A stretch of 64,000 nt of DNA from Glycine soja. Taxonomy: Eukaryota; Streptophyta; Magnoliopsida; Fabales; Fabaceae. Below the pieces are notes generated by a model. The model was not told the origin of the DNA. It saw only the letters and a program-made list of their open reading frames with translations, and did not search any database. Below, one piece after another: positions 43,100 through 54,468 of the stretch. Positions within the stretch are counted from its first letter, which is position 1, and every line of letters starts with the position of its first letter. The stretch lies in the NCBI RefSeq assembly GCF_004193775.1, contig NC_041007.1, forward strand, positions 24,352,201-24,416,200, given 5' to 3'. The position numbers and the translations under genes were made by a program.

Positions 43100-46000
43100 G
43101 TTGTGAAAAGTTTTTCGAACACCCAAGATAGACTCGGATGAATGCACAAATTGATAGAAGAACATATTTTGGAAATACTGGGTTGACTAAAAATAGGGAA
43201 AATGAATCCTGAGCCCTAGTGTCACATGACCATAAAAACTTGATGCTTGAGTGTCCACATGGGTGCATGCATGACCAGTTTTGCATAAAATTTCCTAATC
43301 ATCATTGTTGCATGTGTATCATGGAAATAATGTAGGACATCCCCTTTATCCCCGAACCGCTGGCCAAACCCTGACATATATCATGACCAGCCGTTCTACA
43401 AGCCTTGAGCCAAAATCCCAACTTATCATAAACCTTGACCCAGGGTGAGAATGTCAATCCTTGCCCTCGGAAAACAAAAAAAAAAGAAGAAAAAAAAAGA
43501 AAAATTCCCAATCAAAGAGTGGGAGAAAGCAAAAAAAGGAAAGAAAATTCCCGATCAAGGATCGGAAGAAAACAGAAGAAACATCCAGAAAGGTCTTTGG
43601 ACCAGACAATATCTGAACAGTACAGAATTGTCACCAAGCAAACAAGAAATAGGAAACCACGACCTAAAGTGGTCCTCTCCCTTTGATTGCTGACAAAATC
43701 CTGTGCGCTAGCGACTTTCTCGCCACGCACTAAACAAAAACAGAAAAGGAAAAGGCAAAAACACTCAAAGCCAAATTCCCCACCTAAAAACCATTCCCAA
43801 AATAAGTCCTATTGATCCATGATCACGCATGTAATCTTTGATTTGATAGGAAATGATTTGCAAAATCAAGTCATGACATATCTATGGTTCGGAATTAGGA
43901 TAAAACACTTACCTGTGTGAGATTGATACACTTTGAGTGATTTTCTCCTATCTTTGTTGGACCCAGTGTTTCCTCTAAATGGTCGTTTAGAAACGAAATG
44001 CTAACATCCAAAATCTCATTTATGGTTATGAGAAAATTTCATCAGCATACTCTCCTTCCCCGATAGACACATTGTTTTTCATCCAAAAAGCATATGTTGC
44101 TCTGATCAGTTGGAAGTTTTGTCTCTTTACTAAAGCATGTTCGCGTTTTGGTGAAGAAAACACCGAGACTATTTTTAGTCTCACAGTTATCAAGAACTAC
44201 GTAGGTCTGAGTTCCTCATCACAAATTGAGGATACGTAGGAGCAAAAGCCCTGCTTTTGTCGACCACCCCACTTTTTGTTACCGTGACCCAAGGTCTGGT
44301 GGCATGCGGAGCCACATGACCGTGGGATCCCCAAATTCGTATGTTCCATCATTTATCATTTGTATGTTATCTTATTTCTATGACTTGAGGGACTAACGTT
44401 TGTTTCGTTTTGATTGACTTTTGTTTTGTACATACATATCGTTTGAGTCGTTACGTTAGTACTTGTTTCGTTGTTGTCAATAGTGTCTGTTGAAATTCCG
44501 GAATCGCGTAGAATTTTTCATTTAGGAACGTCGTCCTAAAAATAAAATGAACCAAAATCATGATAAAAAAGAAAGAAGTGTTGTGAATAAAATGTCTGCG
44601 TATATAAAGAAAAAGGAAAATATGCATAGAAGGGTTTTTATAAAAAAATACGTGTAGAGAAATTCTTGTGTGTGTGAACAACGAGTGTATATAAAGAAAC
44701 TTTTGTATGAACCATAGGTGTGCGTTGGAGAAAAACGAAAAAGATCTTTGAATGTAAATAGGGTTTGACCGTGTGACATAAAGAGAGAGAGTTCCCATGC
44801 GTATACAGAAAAAGTTTGTCATGTATAAAGAGTGTAGATATACAAAGAAAAATTTCTTCATAGAGGACCATAGGTGTATAATTTTGTGAATATATAAAAA
44901 TGAAACAAAAAGGAAAAAGAAAGAAAGACCGCGAAGGTCGACATGTTATAGTTAAGAAGTATAAATCATTCGTAAAGAGCAGACGTATCTTCTGGAAACA
45001 AGGGACTGACGCTAAGAGTTTATTTTCCTGAATAACCGAGATAAGAATGGATGAATTCATTGAACTGATGGGAGAACATAATTTGGAAACATTGGGTCTG
45101 TTTGTGTAAATTCCCAACCGTAGTATCACAATGCCGTAAATGGGATGCTTGAGTGCCCACCTGGCTGTGGCCATGACTAATTTTGCACGTTGTTTCCAAA
45201 TAATCATTGTCGCGCGTGCCTTGTGGAATAATATGGAAGTTCGGCCCGAGACCGACACCTTGACACCCAAATTTGTTTTACCCCAGATATCAAGATCGGT
45301 TTCCCACGACAAAAGACCCCATTGAAACACAACCTTAGACCTTTTTGAACCTTGGCCTATAAAAAAGAATCCTCATTCTTTCCCCCGAAGCAAAGGACAA
45401 CAGAATCTCCTCAAGGGAGAGCGAATAGAATGCTAAAACCCGATTTCCCAAACAAAGGGATGGGGAAGGAGAAGTGAAAAGAAAGAAAAGGAATAAATGG
45501 AAAGAAAGAAAAAGAAAAAGATGAAAATAAAGAAAAGAGCAATAAAAAAGAAAAGGAAGGATTCCCGGTCGAAGGTCGAAGGGAAGTGAAAATGGAAAAG
45601 AGCGGAGGCAAACAAAATAATTCTGGATCAATGAAAGAAAGGGAATGGAAAATCTTCAGACCAGATAAATTCTTCGGCAAGATAAGTGACTGTCGGCAAA
45701 GGAAAACCCATTTTTGGTGTCTCTTCCTTTCGAATTGCCATTCAAAGTCATTCTCGACTGGTGATATCCCACCCCACATGAACAAAGAGGAAAAGACCGA
45801 AACACACAGCTACCTCTCCAAAACACTACCCTCGAGAAAATCCTATTGGTCCGTGATCGTACGTTTGATCTTTGATTCGATAGGAAATCGTGTGCAAAAA
45901 AGTCATGGTGCAGTTATGGTTTGGGAATAGGGTGAAACACTTGCCTGTGTGAGTTTTATACACTATGAGTGATTTATTTTCAGCTTAGCCCGATGTTTCC

Positions 46001-46170
46001 CCTGCATGTTCATTTAAAAGCTAAATGTTGACATCCTGCCCTTCATTCTCGATTACAAGGAAAATTACCCTTGGCACAAGTATATTGTTTCTCTAAGATA
46101 TGGTGCTCTCGCGAATGATTTATTTTTCTTTGCAAAAAGCATGTTTGCCTTTTAGGTGGAAAAAACCGGT
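43100..46170 (+). repeat. Diverged direct duplication of about 1 kb segments, 1.9-2.0 kb apart
   Basis: Segment 1 (43100-44165) and segment 2 (45000-46170) share ordered blocks: GATGCTTGAGTG near 43241 and 45149, TCCTATTG..CC.TGATC near 43807 and 45841, TTTGAT..GATAGGAAAT near 43838 and 45869, and GCATGTT near 44136 and 46139. Between them, 44190-44270 matches part of the Ogre-like LTR (ACTACGTAGGTCTGA, TACGTAGGAGCAAAAGCCC, TTTTGTCGACC). The intervening 44300-44990 is A-rich with no gene. Confidence 0.75.
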
Positions 46171-46200
46171 GGACCGTTTGGTCCTGCCAACAAACTTTTT

Positions 46201-46850
46201 TCGGAGCCCCATGAATTTATTGCCTAGCGTTGTTCATGTGTCCTCCACCTTCGAGGCTGGAGCCCCGCGAAGTTATTGCGTAGCACTATTCGCCAATTCT
46301 CCATTCTCCACTTTTTTTTGGAGCCTCATGAATTTATTGCCTAGCGTTGTTCATGTGTCCTCCACCATCGAGTCTGGAGCCCCGCGAAGTTATTGCGTAG
46401 CGCTATTCGCCAATTCTCCATTCTCCACTTTTTTCGGAGCCCCATGAATTTATTGCCTAGCGCTGTTCATGCATCCTCCACCAACGAGTCTGGAGCCCCG
46501 CGAAGTTATTGCGTAGCGCTGTTCGCCAATTCTCCATTCTCCACTTTTTTCGGAGCCCCATGAATTTATTGCCTAGTGTTGTTCATGTGTCCTCCACCTT
46601 CGAGTCTGGAGCCTCGTGAAGTTATTGCGTAGCGTTGTTCGCCAATTCTCCATTCTCCACTTTTTTCGGAGCCCCATGAGTTTATTGCCTAACGCTGTTC
46701 ATGCATCCTCCACCAACGAGTCTGGAGCCCCGCGAAGTTATTGCGTAGCGCTGTTCGCTAATTCTCCATTCTCCATCTTATTCGGAGACCCATGAATTCA
46801 TTGCCTAGCGCTGTTCATGTGTCCTCCGTTATCAAGCGCGAAGCCTCTGG
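46201..46850 (+). repeat. Higher-order tandem array, about 117-bp units made of two 58-bp halves
   Basis: GGAGCCCCATGAATTTATTG starts recur near 46203, 46320, 46436, 46552, 46669 and 46785. Within each unit a second, related half starts GGAGCCCCGCGAAGTTATTG. The array lies about 250 bp before the 3' LTR. Confidence 0.95.
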
Positions 46851-47082
46851 TGACTGGGAAATATGTTTTTCTGTTATTTTCCGGATCGGTTTCTTCGCCA
46901 AACATGTGTATATGTGTATATTTATATTATATTCGTTGTTCTTGTTGTTGTTTGTATTTGTTTTGTGTTGTGCAGAAAAAAAAAAGAAGGAGTAGAGACG
47001 AGATTCGTCATCACGGAAAGGGCAGGACGGACGAAATCAGTGTCTTATCTTTGCTTTCTTCTTATCTCCGATGAGAGGTAAG

Positions 47083-47096
47083 TAAAGAGGGGCAAC
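47083..47096 (+). promoter_or_regulatory. Polypurine tract of the Ogre-like element
   Basis: TAAAGAGGGGCAAC lies directly before the 3' LTR start at 47097. Confidence 0.75.
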
Positions 47097-48697
47097 TGTC
47101 ATACCCTAATTTCGTCCGGGGATTATTATTTGATGATATACAACCTTTGATTGGCCGCTTCGAGATACTTGGCACCCTTTGTTGCACAATATGTGAAGTC
47201 CTGAGACGTGCCGAAAATCAAAAGGAAGCAGGCTTATGCGATCCGTGAAAATTCCGTAATGTGACGGGAATCGAAAGGAGGTGTTTTTCGCAATCCGTGA
47301 GTTTTTGTAACTTCTTCGAAAGCTAAAAAAGAGTAAATACATAATCCGTAAGGATTCGTAACCTTGTGGAAGGAAAATAAATATCGTTACGAAATTCGTA
47401 AAGTTTCATAACGTTACGAAAAACGAATTACCAAAAAAGGTAAAGGGGGTGAATTTAGTAAAAAGAGGGTACAAATAGCAATCAAGCCCACTTGGGCCTT
47501 CCAGATTCTTCCTCCAGAAGGCTGTTGCTTCTGGAGGAAGCAACCTTGCTCGCCTGGGCGAGCTGGGTGGCAAGCTCCTCCCCTATTTTGCTATAAATAG
47601 GGGCAGGAGTGAAGAGGGAAGGGGTTCCGCCTTCTTGGCACTTCTTATTCTCTTGAAATTGCTGAGGAAAATTGTTTCCGTGAAGAAAATCCAAGCCGAG
47701 GCGCTTCCGTAACGTTTCCGTGAGTAATTACGCGAAGATTTTCAATTGTTCTTTGACATTCATCGTTCGTTCTTCGTTTTCTTCAGTCTTCAACTGGTAA
47801 GTACCCCAAACCGAGCTTTTCAATTCATTCTATGTACCCGTGATGGTCCACATTTTGTTTCATGTATTTTTATTCTCGTTTTCATTCGCTTTATGTACCC
47901 CCTTTTGACGTGCTTCAGTCATTTATTTAAGTCATTTCTCGCCTAATCAAAAAATAAAATAAATTTCCACCGATCATTTGAATTGTATCATCCGTTAATT
48001 TCGGTTAAAATGAATTCCGATCATTCGGTCGTGCCGTAACCACGTTGGAAATAAAAAAAAGGTAAAATAATAATATAATAATAAAAAATATCTTTTAGTA
48101 AAATGAAGCGAAAAAATCAATCGGACGTTTTCTCTTTGGGATTTCTCATTATTAATTGGATTGACTAATAACTAAAGTGAAACTAAGGCTAAAATCAACT
48201 CGCCTAGTCAAGCTCGTCCACAAAAAAAAGGGTTTGAAAGTTTATCATTTCAGTTTCTTACCAAGTAAAAAGGATCATTTTTAAGGTCCAACGCCTTAAA
48301 AATGATCACAAATTCAAGTAAAAGGAAATCGTGTGATTCACCCTTAAGAAAGAACTACGTAGGTCTGATTTCCTCTCCAAAGGAGGGTACGTAGGAGCAA
48401 AAGCCCCGCTTTTGTCGACCTCAAAAAATAAAAAGAAATAAAAGTTAAGGTAATACAATTTCCACAATTCTAAAAAATAGGTTGTTGTCCTTTGAGACAA
48501 ACATTAGAGGTGCTAATACCTTCCTCAAACGTAAATACAACTCCCGAACTTAGAATTTTCATTTTGACCAGTTTCCTTCGGTTTTCCCGACGTTTTCCAC
48601 AAATAAACGTTGGTGGCGACTCCGCGCATCTTTCCTCCTTTGGAAAGCGCACCCGTGAGCCTCGCCTCGCTCGCCCGCAAAAGGGCATGTTGCGACA
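47097..48697 (+). repeat. 3' LTR of the Ogre-like element
   Basis: 1601 bp, close to the 5' LTR apart from scattered substitutions and small indels. It ends GTTGCGACA, followed by ATGAT. Confidence 0.95.
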
Positions 48698-48702
48698 ATG
48701 AT

Positions 48703-49197
48703 GATATTGGGTTTCTCTGTGTTGAGGTGAAAGGAAAAAAAATTCTAATGACACCAGAGGTATGGTTAGACATTGCTGGATTATTTTTAGAGAGAGTTAT
48801 GGCTAACCAGCTTGGTCTCAAGGAAACTGGATTTGCTTTCAACAAGGTTGAGAAGTACCTATCTATTGTGAAGAATCCTTCTACCTATGCTATTATTGTT
48901 ACTAAATCAAATGGAAATAAGTGTTTTGGTACTGAACCGTTGATGCTTGAGCATAGGCTTTTGGCCTATGTAGTTGCTTGGATTATTACTTTGAGGGGGA
49001 ACAATCATGCTTAGTTGACTCGGGAGGATCTTCTCCTTATCAGTCTTATGCAAGGGAAGCTGAAGATCAATTGGGTAAACATTATTGTTGATATCATATT
49101 GATGACCAAGAGGATTGTTTTTTTCAGGTGTCCCTATGCAATTCTGATCTCCAAGATTCTTGAATACTTTGGTGTTGATACCCAAGAAAAGGTCTTT
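48703..49197 (+). pseudogene. Env-position ORF of the copia scaffold, part 3
   Basis: After the ATGAT duplication the frame of 29672-29956 resumes (GFLCVEVKGKKILMTPEVW, then EKYLSIVKNPS, LEHRLLAYVVAWIITLRG). A TAG lies at 49012-49014, and similarity continues (LTREDLLLISLMQGKLKINW) up to 49197, where a gypsy LTR begins. It resembles the middle of the putative plant transposon protein domain. Confidence 0.75.
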
Positions 49198-51811
49198 TGT
49201 AACAGCCTAAAATATTGATAACTGAAAATAGATGTTTAATATAATTCTTGCATTCTTTGATTAAGTTGGATTAGTTGAGGTGTTGTGTGACTTATTTGTG
49301 TGCGGTTGCTTGGTGTGAACAATAAGGTTATGTGGAGTTTGTTTAACCTATTTCAGTAAAACCATGATCCCAGACTCGTTAACCGTTGGATCACCTTCAA
49401 ACATGAACTGCAACTTTCTTGATTCATGCCTACATTTTTTACTATTGAGATTTTTCAAATAACATCTTTGGACAACTTTCTTAACGAGACCTGTGCGCTA
49501 AGTGCAATTGCAACCCGAGGAGGTAATTCGCTCAATACAAGAGGTCGTGCTCAACGCCAAAAGTGGAATATCGCTTAATGACACAAGCTTGCTAAGTGAG
49601 ATCTGCAGATTATAAATATGTCCAACAGTGGAAAGAACACGCATTTTCATCTCTCTTTCTCTCTATTCATGCCTAAAAATCCTAACACTTTCTCCTCCAC
49701 CACCCATGACCACCGATGGCCACCACAAACCATCGCTGCTTGCCATCGGACCACCACAAGAGAGGAACAGTTTAATCAGAGCAAAATCTTCAAAATCCAC
49801 GTCAAGGATTCGATAGAGAAGCAAAGCTCTTAGCCCTCTTTTCGTGGTTTCTTTGAGCTAACCATAATTCCTCTGTCTTTTCCTAGTTGGTTTGAGCTTC
49901 TCTTTGTATCTCTTGCGATTTAGGTGTCCTAATAGGATGTTTTTACACTTCCTTTGAAAAACCCTTGAAAATGAGACATTGTAAAAGTTACCTTTTTATA
50001 AAATTGATGTTGTTTTCGTGACCTTCGTTGATCCTCGGTCACATTGGCATGATCGAAATTTCAAAATGATGTCTTTGTCATATAGACCCTGAAACACCCC
50101 TTAGCCCCATTTAATTTGATAGGAGAATTCGACCCCATATGTTGATATTAACCTTGTTTTTGAAATCTATACTAAATTGTCTTTGATTTGCTATATAGAA
50201 TGATGCGTTTGGACCAACGAACGTGAACGAGAGAAACCTTCAAGCGACGTGCAAAGGAGCTGATGGAGAGATATCAATAGGTGAGGCGAGTTTATTATTG
50301 ATTTATGGCTTTTAATACCATAGTTAGGGTCAAGGAACCCAATTATGGGAATGTATGTTTGTCCATATGCATGTTGGTTTTCAAGAAAACTATGTTTTTC
50401 GACTAATGGGATGTGATATATTTGTTATTGATAAATGATATTGTTGTTTTATGAGACTTGTGTTGTCTAAAGACTTGAGAAATGTGAATCCCAGGCATGA
50501 AATTTATATGTATGTATATGGAATGCGATTACTAATGATGTTGATGTTTATGATAATGTTGATATGAAATGATGTTGATGTTGATAATGATATTGATATG
50601 AATGATGTTGATGTTGATGTTGATGTTGATAATGATATTAAGATGAGATGATGTTGATAATGATATTGAAATGAGATGAAGTTAATGTTGATGATAATAT
50701 TGAGATGAGATGGTGTTGATGTTGATAATGACATTGAGATGAGATGATGATATTATGATTATGTATGTTATGTATGTGCATAGGGGGTACAATGACCGTG
50801 TTGGATATCCCTGGAGGGAGAAATAGAGTGGTTAAAGAGTTTTAAGCATCTGTGGAGAGAGAAAAGAGGATGACTTAGAATCTTTAATTATCCACGGTTA
50901 GTGCATTAATGGTGCCCATGTTTTATACTTCATACTGCATGGAAATAGTATAAACTTTTTCAGTAAGTACTTGTAGTTTTTCATGAGGAAAAATATTTGT
51001 GCTTGTAGGCATGTCACTCTATTTGGAACTTCCTTAAGACTCAGGTTGATCACGATGGGGGGAAGTTTCATGCGCACGACAGGTGACCTCGACACTTCTT
51101 GCCTAGTTTTCCTAAATGAGAGTGTGGCGTGGATATGCTTAGGTTATTTCCTTACGCATGGTACCACATTGCATTTCAGAGTTGATGTCAAGTGCATGCA
51201 TCATACTAGCATGATTGATTGGATTTATGGAAAAGTTGATGACTAGTTGTTAGGTGTATGTTGTATTGATGGATTATTAAGTATGATCATGGTTATTGTT
51301 ATAGTTTCCTTACTAATTATTGTCATCTAATGCTTGTTGATTTCTTTTATAATAAACTCACCCTTGCAATTTTGTATCGGGTGGTAGGTACCTGTGATGA
51401 TCACGAACCTTCATTCATGGAAGCAAATTAATAGCAGTAGATGATGTGGAAGGAGATTCTTTTGTGGGAGCTGTCAAGCCGACATGATGACATTGGGATT
51501 ATTTTAGGAGAGAGTTGTGTTTTGTTATCAAATCCTCCGTAGATGGTTCCTTGAATCTACTTTGATTTGGACATGTAAATCACATGCTTAGATACATGTA
51601 TAAACTAAATTACTTTCTATCATGTGAATGATGTATCATGGTATATTGTTTGTGTGTGTGTGTCCATTTAAGTATTTTATGCGTTGTTTGGTAAATGTAT
51701 ATCGCAAAATATTTACCCTAGTTTTTCATAATCAACTTAATGGATTTTTTCACTTAAAAACCAAAAGGTCTTGTTTTAGAGTTAATGATATCGTAGCGAT
51801 GTGGTGGGTCA
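49198..51811 (+). repeat. 5' LTR of the third gypsy
   Basis: It starts TGTAACAGCC and ends GTGGTGGGTCA. A GATGTTGAT/GATAATGAT-rich microsatellite lies at 50525-50755. It is related to the inverted solo LTR at 32781-35699. Confidence 0.8.
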
Positions 51812-51812
51812 T

Positions 51813-51824
51813 TGGTATCAGAGC
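51813..51824 (+). promoter_or_regulatory. Primer binding site of the third gypsy
   Basis: TGGTATCAGAGC follows the LTR end by one base. Confidence 0.9.
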
Positions 51825-52299
51825 AGGTCAAACCTTTCAACCAATGAGTTGTGAGTCTGTAGTGTTTCTCTCTGCATTTTGTGGTTGCCTTGTTGAGTGT
51901 TTGATGTTTGAGTACCTAATTATTTTGTAGTTGCTTGGGTTATCTGTGTTTGGAACTTTTTCGCATTGTTGTTTTTCAGTGGACTATAGAGATCAGTTGG
52001 TGTGGACATAACATGTTTGTATCCCTAACATCTGCTGCACCATGAGTTTCAATTCCTTGTCATGAGTTACTAGACTAGCCATCTAGATAATTCGTGAAGT
52101 GCAATGGGACATTATGGCAAGCAGTCAAGAATACGAAGGGTGGAGAATGAGTGTCAATGTCTCGAGAGAGAACTGTTATAGAGGAGTGATGTCTCAAGGC
52201 ATCAACTCTTAAGAGTAACTTAAGTAAGGATTTGAGATAGATATAATTTTGTTCTATTCTTTTTCTTGTGTGTATTCTTTCTATCTTCTCACTTCCTAG

Positions 52300-52965
52300 T
52301 GCACATAGGGAGTGATGGCTGGACGGAATGATCTTGCTAGCGATGGCTAATGCTCTCCAGGCCTTAGCTCAGGCTATGGGGAATTAGAATAAAGGATAAG
52401 CTGTTGAGTATCAAGGGTTAGATCACTTCCAATGAAACAATCCATCTGCTTTCAATGGAGGATACAACCATGATGGTGCTCAGAACTGGATACAAGAGAT
52501 TGAGAAAATCTTCCGAGTGATGGTGTGTCCGAAGAAGCAGAAGGTTGCTTATATTACATACACTTTGGTAGAAGAAGCTGAGTATTGGTGGGAGAACACT
52601 AGCCAATGCTTTGAGGCTAAAGGTCAAACTGTGACCTAGGAAACCTTCAAGAGGGTATTTCTGGAGAAATACATCCCTGAAACATTAGGAATAAGAAGGA
52701 GATTGAGTTCCTAGAGCTCAAGCAGGGGAGCATGACTATGGCTGAATATGCAGCCAAGTTTGAGGGCCTGGTGAGGTAATTTCCTCATTATTAAGGAAGA
52801 GATGTTGAAAGTTTAAAATGTGTGAAGTTTCTGAACGGCTTGCGACCTGAGGTGAAACAAGCTGTGAACAATCAAGGTGTTCGTCAGTTTCCACTATTAG
52901 TGAACATGTGCCATATTTGGGATGAGGGCTCTCGAGATAGGGTGGCCTATTAATGGGGTACATGC
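52300..52965 (+). pseudogene. gag: Third gypsy gag, part 1
   Basis: Broken frames contain NPSAFNGGYNHDGAQNWIQE, EKIFRVMVCPKKQKVAYITY, EAEYWWEN and FKRVFLEKYIPE, typical of the Retrotrans_gag domain. Stops are numerous. The gypsy at 52971 interrupts it. Confidence 0.8.
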
Positions 52966-52970
52966 CCAGT

Positions 52971-53929
52971 TGATGTAAGCTCCATTGGAGTTTGTTGGCC
53001 AAGGATCTTCTTCATTAATGGATTCCTTTGCTTCTTGGAAGATGAATGGCAGTGGAATGGAGAAGGAAGAGAGAAAGGAGACACCACTTCAAGGAGAAGA
53101 TGAGTCTAGAATAAGCTCACCACCATAGGAGGCCATGGATAAGAGCTTGGAGGAAGAAGGAGATGAATGAAGGGATAGGAAGAGAAGAGCACGAAATTTT
53201 GTGCTCTAAAAGAGCTCTGTAATCTGAAGTTTAATATTTAAATGATCAAAGTTGAAAAAAATGCACACACATGACCTCTATTTATACCCTAAGTGTCACA
53301 CAAAATTTGAGGGAAATTTGAATTTCTATTCAAATTTCACTTGAATTTGAAATTGAATTTGTGGAGCCAAAATTTCACTAATTATGATTAGTGAATTTTA
53401 GCTATGGTTCAGCCCACTAATCCAAGATCAAGTCCAAGATTCCCCACTAAGTGTGTTTAGGTGTCATCAGGCATGTAAAGCATGAAGAACATACACAAAG
53501 TGTGACTATATGATGTGGCAATGGGGTGTAGCAAGAAAATGCTCACCTCCCCCTCTAAAATTTAATTGGATTGGGCTTCTCCATTCAATTAAATTTATTT
53601 CTCAACACACACATCAAATATTCACTTAATGTGTGTGTAATTACAAAACTACCCCTAATACAAAAACTAGTCTAGGTGCCCTAAAATACAAGGGTTGGAA
53701 AATCCTACATTTCTAGGGTACCTTACCTACATTATGGAGCCCTAAATACAAGGCCAAAAATTAAAGAAACCTTAATCTAATATGTACAAAGATAAGTGGG
53801 CTCATACTTAGCGCATGGGCCCGAAATCTACCCTAAGGCTCATGAGAACCCTAGGGCTTTCTGTTGCATCTTTGGCCCAGTCTTCTTAGAGTCTTCTATC
53901 CAATGTCCTCGGGGGGTAGAATTGCATCA
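52971..53929 (-). repeat. 3' LTR of the second gypsy copy
   Basis: It starts TGATGTAAGCTCC and ends AATTGCATCA. The polypurine tract (complement of TTCCCTCCCCCTTG) follows at 53930-53943. Confidence 0.9.
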
Positions 53930-53949
53930 TTCCCTCCCCCTTGAAAAGG

Positions 53950-54450
53950 ATTTAACCTCAAATCCAGAGGTTCCTGAAACTCATGGATTCTTTCCTCAAC
54001 ACCTGTAAAAAGAATAAAAACATATGTATTAGTGATGTTGGGTATGTTAGAGTACGATAAGGACCGAAAGCCCCAAATTTCCCTTATACTTGGTGGAGTA
54101 GGCCACTCAAGAATGACCTTTATTCTCTTAGGGTCCATGGGAAGCCTTTGATCACTATTTAAAAAGTTAAGGAAAGAAATGGAATAAAATATACCATTTT
54201 CTTTATTTTCATGTTGATTATTCCTACAAAAAATTACGACAAACCTAAGGTGTCCCACATGAGCACCTAGGTTTGCATTGAAACAAAAAATAAGAACAAA
54301 CCTGCCTAATGAGTCCCTATGTACACAAATCATGAAGATGTTGGGTGCATGAGTGATTTTACAAAAGAGTGTTGCACCACTCAACAAATTCATCATACCA
54401 CCAATCATAGGGATTTGGTGCCTAATAATACCTATTTTAGGCACCAACAA
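53950..54450 (-). pseudogene. pol: Gypsy reverse transcriptase remnant
   Basis: The minus strand holds ALLVPKIGII at its start, a scrambled middle, and DPKRIKVILEWPTPPSIREI near 54080, a motif that lies after the RT palm domain in gypsy elements. The segment with the catalytic YLDD box is absent. Most of pol is deleted up to the polypurine tract. Confidence 0.65.
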
Positions 54451-54468
54451 AGCACAAGGATTTAAGCT

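Larger units (their letters stand above)
29957..48697 (+). mobile_element. Ogre/Tat-like gypsy retrotransposon lacking pol (18.7 kb with nested LTRs)
   Basis: LTRs at 29957-31576 and 47097-48697 start TGTCATACCCTAATTT and end ATGTTGCGACA. The target duplication is ATGAT (29952-29956 and 48698-48702). The primer site TGGCGACTCCACTGGGGAC is the arginine-tRNA type reported for Ogre elements. A gag remnant is present, but protease, RT, RNase H and integrase are not. The 3' half holds four tandem arrays and a long diverged duplication. Two solo LTRs are nested inside. Without them the element would be about 14.8 kb. Confidence 0.9.
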
